Below are positions 6,891 through 12,202 of a stretch of DNA of 12,202 nt, in pieces. The position numbers were made by a program, and so were the translations under genes. A model generated the notes under the pieces. That model saw only the letters and a list, made by a program, of their open reading frames with translations, searched no databases and was not told the origin of the DNA. How positions within the stretch are numbered: position 1 is the first letter of the stretch; the number at the start of each line of letters is the position of its first letter. The stretch lies in contig CAMPHX010000012.1 of NCBI GenBank assembly GCA_946886085.1, positions 1 through 12,202 on the forward strand, written 5' to 3'. The DNA is from an uncultured Flavobacteriales bacterium. Lineage in GTDB: Bacteria; Bacteroidota; Bacteroidia; Flavobacteriales; Vicingaceae.

Positions 6891-8264
6891 TTATCCAAAC
6901 AATTTTGAAAAAATAGATTCAATTTTATTTACAAATACGATTTCTATTTTGTGCTGACTAACATCCAATCCTTTTTGGTTGTATTTAGAAACAAAGATTC
7001 TTTCGAAGCCTAACTTCTCAGCTTCTGTAATGCGTTGTTCTACTCTACTTATTGGTCTAATCTCTCCTGACAAACCTACTTCTGCTGCAAAACAATATAA
7101 TGATGGAATAGCAATATTCTCTCCTGAAGAAAGTACTGCACTTACCACTGCTAAATCAACTGCCGGGTCGTCTATTTTTAATCCTCCGGCAACGTTTATA
7201 AATACATCTTTAGCTCCTAATTTAAACCCACAACGCTTTTCCAACACTGCCAACAACATATTTAGTCGCTTAGTATCAAAACCTGTTGATGAACGTTGTG
7301 GCGTCCCATAAGCAGCAGAGCTTACCAATGCCTGAATTTCTACCAACAATGGTCTGTTTCCTTCCATAGTAGCGGCAACTGCTGCTCCGCTAAAATTTTC
7401 ATCGCTATTACTTAATAATATTTCTGAAGGATTATCTACTTCTCTTAATCCTGCTCCGTGCATTTCATAAATCCCTAATTCGTTGGTAGAGCCAAACCTG
7501 TTTTTTACCGAACGTAATAACCTGTATATATGATTTCTGTCCCCTTCAAATTGTAATACAACATCTACCATATGTTCTAAAATTTTTGGTCCGGCAATTG
7601 TCCCATCCTTGGTAATATGTCCCACCAAAAAAACAGGAGTATTACTTTCTTTAGCATATCGCATCAATTCAGCAGTACATTCTCTTACTTGAGAAATACT
7701 TCCCGGAGATGAATCAATAGTAGCAGTATGTAAGGTTTGGATAGAATCTATCACCAATATATCGGGAACAATTTCATTAATATGATGAAAAATATTTTGA
7801 GTAGAAGTTTCTGTCAACACATAACAATCGGGATTTTTGTTGCCTATTCTATCGGCACGCATTTTTAATTGCTGACCACTTTCTTCACCAGAAACATATA
7901 GAATTTTGTGTCCTTTTAACCTTAAAGACATTTGCAACATTAGTGTTGACTTTCCAATCCCCGGATCTCCTCCAAAAAGAATTAATGAACCCGGAACCAA
8001 TCCACCACCAAGCACTCTGTTCAACTCTGTTCCCGGAAGTTTAATTCTAGGAATTTCAGCTAATTCAATGGTATCTACAGGGAGTGGTCTATTATTCTTT
8101 TTAATATTGAAAGCACCTTTCACCTCGTTGGGATGAGGCTTACTAATAACTTCTTCAACTATGGTGTTCCATTCGTTACACGAAGAACATTTACCTACCC
8201 ATTTAGGATATTGAGCTCCACAACTTTGGCAGAAAAAGGCTGTTTTTACTTTTGTTTTTGCCAT
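6891..8264 (-). CDS. radA: DNA repair protein RadA
   Basis: Cytoplasmic RecA-like ATPase that promotes branch migration of recombination intermediates and helps RecA-dependent repair. In order it has a C4 zinc finger (Cys12, 15, 26, 29), Walker A GGDPGIGKST (98-107), the Walker B region DILVIDSIQ (168-176), the RadA-specific KNRFG motif (254-258) and a C-terminal Lon-protease-like domain (about 300-457, with GGLKIDDPAVDLAVVSAVL near 360). Its 457 residues match the family. The ATG at 8264 starts directly before the conserved MAKTKVKTAFFCQSCG N-terminus. It begins 15 bp after the stop of the ABC gene, so the two are probably co-transcribed although they have no obvious functional link. Confidence 0.97.
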   Translation of the reverse strand: MAKTKVKTAFFCQSCGAQYPKWVGKCSSCNEWNTIVEEVISKPHPNEVKGAFNIKKNNRPLPVDTIELAEIPRIKLPGTELNRVLGGGLVPGSLILFGGDPGIGKSTLMLQMSLRLKGHKILYVSGEESGQQLKMRADRIGNKNPDCYVLTETSTQNIFHHINEIVPDILVIDSIQTLHTATIDSSPGSISQVRECTAELMRYAKESNTPVFLVGHITKDGTIAGPKILEHMVDVVLQFEGDRNHIYRLLRSVKNRFGSTNELGIYEMHGAGLREVDNPSEILLSNSDENFSGAAVAATMEGNRPLLVEIQALVSSAAYGTPQRSSTGFDTKRLNMLLAVLEKRCGFKLGAKDVFINVAGGLKIDDPAVDLAVVSAVLSSGENIAIPSLYCFAAEVGLSGEIRPISRVEQRITEAEKLGFERIFVSKYNQKGLDVSQHKIEIVFVNKIESIFSKLFG

Positions 8265-8279
8265 AGCGTGTTATTTGCA

Positions 8280-10088
8280 TTAAACTGTAGTTGAGCGTCT
8301 TGCCACTTTTTTGTCTAAGGATTTTTTGATATCGTCTATTTCTCCTTTAGGAATAGCATTAATCAATGATTTGGTGTAATCTGTTTTTGGATTATTATAA
8401 ATCTCATCTGCATAACCCATTTCTTTAACAGTTCCCTCTTGCATCACTATCATTTTATCGCTCATAAATTTAACAACCGATAAATCATGCGAAATAAAGA
8501 TGTACGTAAACTTAAATTCTTCTTTCAGTTCATTCAGCAAATTCAGCACCTGTGCCTGAACAGATACATCCAAGGCAGATACAGACTCATCGCAAATAAT
8601 AAATTTAGGATTTAATGCTAATGAACGAGCAATACAAATACGTTGTCTTTGTCCTCCCGAAAACTCATGCGGATATCTGTAAAAATGATGCTCCGGTAAA
8701 TCAACACGTTTCAATAATTCCATTACTCTTTCTTTTCTCTCTACATCACTATTAAACACATTATGTACACGCATCGGTTCCATAATCGCTTCTCCAATGG
8801 TAATTCTAGGATTTAAAGATGAGTAAGGATCTTGGAAAATAATTTGCATTTCTTTTCTGTACTCACGCATTTCTTTCACACCAAGATTCGTGATATCTTT
8901 CCCTTCAAAAATAATGTTTCCGGCTGTTGGTTCGACCAATTTTAAAATAGTTCTTCCTAAGGTTGTTTTTCCACAACCCGACTCACCCACTAAACCTAAA
9001 GTTTCTCCAGGATAAACCTTAAAAGAAACATCATTAACCGCCTTTACATATTCTTTTGCTCTGCCAAAAACTCCTTTGCTAATTGGGAAATACGTTTTTA
9101 GGTTTTTAATTTCTAAAATAGGCTCTTGAGCATATATTTTCTCGTGCTTTTTAGCTGTTTCCTCCGGACTAATTACCAAGTTTTCTGTAACTTCTTCTAC
9201 CGATTTATTTTTTTCTTTCATCTCTCCGTTTTCATCCACACTCATAAAATCTGAAACAGTAGGTAACCAGTGTAACCTTCTATTCAATGGCGGACGACAA
9301 GCTAACAAGCCTTTGGTATAAGGATGTTGCGGATTAGTAAAAATATCCATTACTGTTCCTTGTTCCACAATTTTACCTTTGTACATTACCACTACTTTAT
9401 CGGCCAATTCAGCAATAACACCTAAATCGTGAGTAATAAACATAATCCCCATATCTTGTTCTTGTTGCAATTGCATCATTAACTCCAAAATGGTTTTTTG
9501 TACAGTAACATCTAATGCTGTTGTAGGCTCATCGGCAATTAATATAGAAGGATTACAAGACATTGCCATAGCTATCATTACCCTTTGTTTCTGACCACCT
9601 GAAATTTGGTGAGGATATGTATCAAACATCACATCAGGGCGAGGTAACTCTACTTTTTTAAACAACTCTATGGTTATCTTTTTAGCTTCTTTTTTATTTA
9701 CTTTTTGATGCAACATAATGGCTTCTGCCACTTGGTCTCCACAAGTATAAACAGGGTTTAAAGAAGTCATCGGCTCTTGAAAAATCATAGCAATTTCATT
9801 ACCTCTTAAACTTCGCATTTGTTTTTCAGTAGCTTTTACCAAATCAATTACGCCATCTTCACCATGAAATAAAATTTCTCCACCAGTAATTTCTCCCGGA
9901 GGATTAGGAATTAAACGCATAACAGAAAGCGATGTAACCGATTTTCCTGAACCTGATTCACCAACTATTCCTATGGTTTCCCCTTTATTTAACGTAAATG
10001 AAACGTTATTAACTGCTTTGGTAACTTCTCCGTCCGAACGAAATTCTGTAACTAAGTTTTTGATTTCTAAAAGCGTTCTATTTTCCAT
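8280..10088 (-). CDS. Double-ATPase ABC transporter protein, oligopeptide (Dpp/Opp) type
   Basis: One 602-residue chain carries two ABC ATPase domains equivalent to DppD and DppF (OppD/OppF), cytoplasmic subunits that energise peptide or nickel uptake. Domain 1 has Walker A GESGSGKS (43-50), Q-loop FQEPMTSL (103-110), signature ISGGQKQR (162-169), Walker B ILIADEP (182-188) and switch His220. Domain 2 has GESGCGKT (368-375), FQDPYSSLNP (418-427), SGGQRQR (477-483), FIICDE (496-501) and His534. Each is followed by the oligopeptide-type C-terminal segment with HPYTKGLL (255-262) or DYTKSLINAIP (570-580). A charged linker of about 50 residues joins them. Both domains look catalytically complete. 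No permease or binding-protein gene adjoins it here, so its membrane partners must be encoded elsewhere. The specific substrate cannot be read from the ATPases. Confidence 0.93.
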   Translation of the reverse strand: MENRTLLEIKNLVTEFRSDGEVTKAVNNVSFTLNKGETIGIVGESGSGKSVTSLSVMRLIPNPPGEITGGEILFHGEDGVIDLVKATEKQMRSLRGNEIAMIFQEPMTSLNPVYTCGDQVAEAIMLHQKVNKKEAKKITIELFKKVELPRPDVMFDTYPHQISGGQKQRVMIAMAMSCNPSILIADEPTTALDVTVQKTILELMMQLQQEQDMGIMFITHDLGVIAELADKVVVMYKGKIVEQGTVMDIFTNPQHPYTKGLLACRPPLNRRLHWLPTVSDFMSVDENGEMKEKNKSVEEVTENLVISPEETAKKHEKIYAQEPILEIKNLKTYFPISKGVFGRAKEYVKAVNDVSFKVYPGETLGLVGESGCGKTTLGRTILKLVEPTAGNIIFEGKDITNLGVKEMREYRKEMQIIFQDPYSSLNPRITIGEAIMEPMRVHNVFNSDVERKERVMELLKRVDLPEHHFYRYPHEFSGGQRQRICIARSLALNPKFIICDESVSALDVSVQAQVLNLLNELKEEFKFTYIFISHDLSVVKFMSDKMIVMQEGTVKEMGYADEIYNNPKTDYTKSLINAIPKGEIDDIKKSLDKKVARRSTTV

Positions 10089-10138
10089 ATTCCCTTTAAA
10101 TCTTATTGTAGAATAATATTCATTTTTATTAAAGGCAA

Positions 10139-10169
10139 TAAAAATACATTTTTAATGCAAGTTGCACAA
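10139..10169 (-). promoter_or_regulatory. Possible promoter of the ABC-radA unit
   Basis: On the minus strand TTG (10169-10167) is followed after exactly 20 nt by TATTTTTA (10146-10139), which differs from TAnnTTTG only at the last base. The start codon is about 50 nt downstream. Spacing and position fit a Bacteroidota housekeeping promoter, but the surrounding A/T content makes chance matches common. Confidence 0.35.
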
Positions 10170-10306
10170 GATTTATAAAAAATATACACTCATTTTTAGA
10201 CGACCTCCTGATTTTAAACGACAAAAATTAGGATAACACTATCTGTAACAGTTTGTTGTTGATTATTTCAATATAGACAAACTTCTAATAACTAAAACAT
10301 TATTTT
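10170..10306. other. Non-coding region between repeat copy C and the ABC promoter candidate
   Basis: The gene-free stretch 10089-10497 holds, from the ABC start outward, a leader with a possible promoter (10139-10169), this segment, repeat copy C (10307-10445) and 52 bp up to the lipoprotein stop. I see no gene or RNA here. A minus-strand AGGAGG near 10208-10203 precedes a six-codon frame (MSVYFL), which is too short to support. Confidence 0.45.
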
Positions 10307-10445
10307 ACCACATAGACACATAGTTTTTACCCTAAAAAAAGCTTAATTGAAGCTTCTTATAGTCTATCCGCCAAAGGCGGATGCAAACACTTTGTGCTAC
10401 TAGAATCATCTTTTACTGCTATAGTAATCTATGTTGCTATGTGGT
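10307..10445. repeat. Dispersed inverted-repeat element, copy C (139 bp)
   Basis: The left end ACCACATAGACACATAG and the reverse complement of the right end (ACCACATAGCAACATAG) agree at 15 of 17 positions. Both ends show an 8-nt tandem period (CACATAGA/CACATAGT; CTATGTTG/CTATGTGG). A perfect hairpin ATCCGCC-AAA-GGCGGAT sits at 10366-10382, at the same 59-nt offset as in copy A. A second stem (AAGCTT-AATTG-AAGCTT) lies upstream of it near 10339. The element begins 52 nt past the stop of the lipoprotein gene and lies upstream of the ABC gene. Confidence 0.85.
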
Positions 10446-10497
10446 TTATTGTTATGCTTATCAACCTTCACATTAATAAAATAGTCGGAAATTAAAA

Positions 10498-11001
10498 CTA
10501 TTCTTCTAACTCATAAACCTTAATAACAAAATAGCCGTAACCATGCTTTTCGCTATCTTCTTTTAGTGCTACCTCAACAGGTTTTTTGGTGATAGATGAT
10601 GTTGTTTTCCAAGTGGTAAATCCATCTTGTTCTAACTTGTTTTTACCGTAATTATCGTTGTAAAATTCCGTAAATTCCTGAGCCACTTTTTTGGCATCTT
10701 CTTGCAAATCAAAATAGGCAGCAATTTCAATTTCGTAAAGTTCTTTTTCATAAAAATCATAAGTAACGGTATAACTATTCCCCATGCTGATATCGTAGTC
10801 GTAATGCAAATACTGCGGCTGATTGTCTATCAAAAAAGCATTATCCTCAACAGCTTTTACAGTTGTTATATCAGCCCCAATTTCAACTCCTCTAATATGT
10901 TCTTTTTCAGTTTTATTAATAGCTTTAAAGAAATCGCTACGCTTAGTAGTACAGGCAGAAATAACCGCCAAAATCATAATAATTATTGCTGTTTTTTTCA
11001 T
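10498..11001 (-). CDS. Small predicted lipoprotein (hypothetical)
   Basis: A 167-residue protein with a short lipoprotein signal peptide whose lipobox (VISAC, Cys17) marks the lipidation site. It would therefore be anchored in the inner or outer membrane after export. The mature part is charged and acidic, and mixes helices (DLQEDAKKVAQEFTEFYNDNYG) with strands (YTVTYDFYEKELYEIEIAAYF, YGYFVIKVYELE), which suggests a small compact alpha/beta domain. I recognise no family or catalytic motif. The Cys17 residue is followed by TTKRSD. It is flanked on both sides by intergenic repeats, with the CGCAAAGA repeat 20 nt upstream of its ATG, and appears to be a single-gene unit. Codon use looks like that of its neighbours. 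Confidence 0.82.
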   Translation of the reverse strand: MKKTAIIIMILAVISACTTKRSDFFKAINKTEKEHIRGVEIGADITTVKAVEDNAFLIDNQPQYLHYDYDISMGNSYTVTYDFYEKELYEIEIAAYFDLQEDAKKVAQEFTEFYNDNYGKNKLEQDGFTTWKTTSSITKKPVEVALKEDSEKHGYGYFVIKVYELEE

Positions 11002-11021
11002 ATGTTTATGTTTTATTTACT

Positions 11022-11100
11022 CTCGCAAAGACGCAAGGACGCAAATTATTTGTTATTTGTTAATATTAGCTTCCTCCTTACGCTTTAAGCTTCATGCCTA
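11022..11100. repeat. CGCAAAGA-type repeat, copy 2, with a degenerate inverted half
   Basis: At 11022-11045 the 8-nt unit repeats as CGCAAAGA/CGCAAGGA/CGCAAATT. The right part (11068-11097), read as its reverse complement, contains AAAGCGTAAGGAGG, a decayed match to AAAGACGCAAGGACG. The stretch therefore looks like an inverted pair with a TTATTTGTTATTTGTTAAT spacer. The left half is clear; the inverted half is only roughly 70% similar by eye. It lies between the lipoprotein start and the palindrome at 11142. Confidence 0.55.
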
Positions 11101-11141
11101 ATTAGTGTCTACATCAAAACTACCTTTTTATGTATCTTTGA

Positions 11142-11250
11142 TAAGAAACTTCCCAGGACAAGGCTTTCGATATTTTTGATTCTAATAAGTTTACTAATGT
11201 AAATGACTGAATCAAAAATGAGAATAACGAAGTATTTGGGAGTTTTCTTG
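11142..11250. repeat. 109-bp imperfect palindrome downstream of the exonuclease gene
   Basis: The outer arms AGAAACTTCCCA (11144-11155) and TGGGAGTTTTCT (11237-11248) pair over 12 bp with one mismatch and one G-U. A short TTCG/CGAA pairing follows inside. The inner arms ATTTTTGATTC (11172-11182) and GAATCAAAAAT (11209-11219) pair perfectly over 11 bp. The apex is TTTAC-TAAT-GTAAA (11190-11203). It begins 6 nt past the exonuclease stop on the minus strand. Its sequence differs from copies A-C. It could act as a terminator or 3'-end structure, or be a decayed small mobile element. Confidence 0.7.
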
Positions 11251-11256
11251 CAAAGA

Positions 11257-11970
11257 CTAATTAAAAACAATATTCTCTTCTTTTACTAAAGCTTCATTTC
11301 TGTAGCGTAAAAATAACTGCGTAAGTGCCACCACATCTTTTTCACAATAAATTTTTATGCGTTCCACATCTTTATCTTCCCAATACACGTGATTTACCAT
11401 GCTGCCGTCAATATCGTCTTTTGGTGTTGGAATATTAAATATTGCCGTTAGCAACCCGAGCGAAGTATAATTTTTGTAGTCGCCAAATTTCCATAACTGC
11501 AAGGTATCTAAATGAGCAACTTCCCAAGGTTTTTTGCCTGCCAAATCTAAAATAGATGGGATATTTAACCTGTTTACCAAAGCTCTTCGGGCAATGTATG
11601 GAAAATCGAATTCTTTACCATTATGAGCACAAAGCAAATGGTCGGCTTGATTGAAATAATTGTTGAGTAAGTCGAAAAATTCTTCTAACAACAGTTTTTC
11701 ATCATCGCCATAAAAAGATTTTAATCTGAGATTTTTTTCGCTGCCTTCGTAAGTAATAAACCCAACAGAAATGCAAACAATTTTTCCGAATTCGGCATAA
11801 ATTCCGGCTCTGGAATAAGCTTCTTCAGGTGTTTCATCAGCAGCTAAATACTTGGCTTTTTGTTCCCAAAATTTTTGTAGTCGCTCATCCACCAAATTAA
11901 AATTAGGTTGCTGAGCTACTGTTTCTATATCTAAAAAAAGAATTTTTTCTAGTCGAATTTTTTCTAACAT
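11257..11970 (-). CDS. Predicted DEDDy 3'-5' exonuclease (PolB-exonuclease-like)
   Basis: Ribonuclease H-fold exonuclease expected to remove nucleotides from DNA 3' ends using two metal ions. All DEDDy motifs are present: motif I FLDIET (Asp14, Glu16), motif II CAHNGKEFDFPYI (Asn117, Asp122), and motif III YCEKD (Tyr208, Asp212), where the YxxxD spacing defines the DEDDy subgroup. The whole 237-residue chain is the exonuclease domain, with no polymerase part, as in the stand-alone PolB-exonuclease-like family found in Bacteroidota. I chose the ATG at 11970 (MLEKIRLEKILFLDIET); the ATG at 11979 would add MVL. It stands alone between a palindrome and an upstream gene fragment. Its exact DNA-metabolism role is not known from sequence. 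Confidence 0.88.
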   Translation of the reverse strand: MLEKIRLEKILFLDIETVAQQPNFNLVDERLQKFWEQKAKYLAADETPEEAYSRAGIYAEFGKIVCISVGFITYEGSEKNLRLKSFYGDDEKLLLEEFFDLLNNYFNQADHLLCAHNGKEFDFPYIARRALVNRLNIPSILDLAGKKPWEVAHLDTLQLWKFGDYKNYTSLGLLTAIFNIPTPKDDIDGSMVNHVYWEDKDVERIKIYCEKDVVALTQLFLRYRNEALVKEENIVFN

Positions 11971-12063
11971 AAGCACCATTTTAAAACCGACAATAAAAGT
12001 AAGGCTTTTTAAGAAGGTATAAGAGTTTTAGGGGTTATTTTCTAAAAAAAATAAATTATAGAT

Positions 12064-12084
12064 TTAAAGTAAAAAACACTTTAA
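12064..12084 (-). terminator. Weak hairpin after the truncated right-edge gene
   Basis: TTAAAGT (12064-12070) and ACTTTAA (12078-12084) form a 7-bp, all but one A-T stem with a 7-nt loop, starting 7 nt past the stop of the right-edge gene. On the minus strand it is not followed directly by a T-run, so termination is doubtful. Confidence 0.2.
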
Positions 12085-12091
12085 CACTTCT

Positions 12092-12202
12092 CTAGTTTTT
12101 TACTATGATGAAATTCTCATCATTAGAAATATTTTTCAACCTTTCAAGACTTAAATTAACATCTTCTTCTCTTATTGAATTCCATTTTTTTCTATGTATA
12201 TA
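12092..12202 (-). CDS. C-terminal fragment of an unrecognised gene cut by the window edge
   Basis: On the minus strand the frame is open from the window edge (12202) to a TAG at 12094-12092 and encodes 36 residues. The sequence (RKKWNSIREEDVNLSLERLK, then NISNDENFIIVKN) has a balanced charged/hydrophobic composition and a likely amphipathic helix, unlike translated AT-rich intergenic DNA. The orientation matches all neighbouring genes. No family can be named from so short a piece, and the plus-strand frame across it is less protein-like. Whether it is a real gene end depends on the sequence beyond the window. Confidence 0.5.
   Translation of the reverse strand, partial: YIHRKKWNSIREEDVNLSLERLKNISNDENFIIVKN

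Noticed and set aside
10180..10210. Minus-strand AGGAGG followed by a six-codon frame (MSVYFL) as an attenuator leader peptide
   Set aside because: It is too short to support, SD sequences are not a reliable start signal in this lineage, and no terminator/antiterminator pair is evident.
10300..10452. TTATTTT / TTATTGT flanking copy C as a target-site duplication
   Set aside because: One mismatch in a 7-nt A/T-only string is expected by chance, and copies A and B show no clear duplication.
10702..11101. Two overlapping plus-strand frames across the lipoprotein gene and its upstream repeats
   Set aside because: They run antisense to a convincing lipoprotein, and their C-terminal parts (containing RKDA-like residues) are translated intergenic repeat.
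1..12202. A defence, phage, toxin-antitoxin or biosynthetic system
   Set aside because: All recognisable genes are core transport, folate, repair, envelope or T9SS functions. The exonuclease has no partner genes typical of a defence system.

Overview
The window is AT-rich bacterial chromosome from a member of the Bacteroidota, most likely a Flavobacteriia-type organism. Three things point there: a C-terminal type IX secretion (T9SS) sorting domain at the left edge, FolC, RadA and energy-transducer proteins of Bacteroidota type, and start codons without convincing Shine-Dalgarno sequences. Apart from the T9SS cargo gene at the left edge, every recognisable gene lies on the minus strand. This reads as ordinary core and housekeeping sequence. 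I see no phage, transposase, CRISPR array or defence island.

Layout from left to right. (1) 3-395 (+): C-terminal end of a T9SS-secreted protein, meeting folC tail to tail with a 4-base overlap. (2) 392-3883 (-): exbB, exbD, tonB (inner-membrane energy coupling for outer-membrane transport), then folC (folate polyglutamylation). (3) 4193-6834 (-): a tight cluster of two small outer-membrane beta-barrel proteins overlapping by 7 nt, followed by a polytopic GT-C-type glycosyltransferase-like protein. (4) 6891-10088 (-): radA (recombination and repair) directly downstream of a double-ATPase oligopeptide-type ABC protein. (5) 10498-11001 (-): a small unrecognised lipoprotein. (6) 11257-11970 (-): a DEDDy 3'-5' exonuclease. 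(7) 12092-12202 (-): the last 36 codons of an unrecognised gene cut by the window edge.

The most interesting content lies between the genes. Three intergenic elements of about 135-143 bp (1693-1835, 4050-4184, 10307-10445) share terminal inverted repeats of the form ACCACATAG...CTATGTGGT. At the same internal offset (59-61 nt) each carries a perfect hairpin with a 3-nt loop, but the stem sequence differs completely between copies. All three lie just downstream of a stop codon. A second repeat type, an 8-nt tandem unit (CGCAAAGA), lies 20-33 nt upstream of two start codons in the same orientation. A 109-bp imperfect palindrome follows the exonuclease gene. These look like small dispersed, non-autonomous repeats or RNA-structure elements. 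Whether this family is already catalogued cannot be decided from the window alone.
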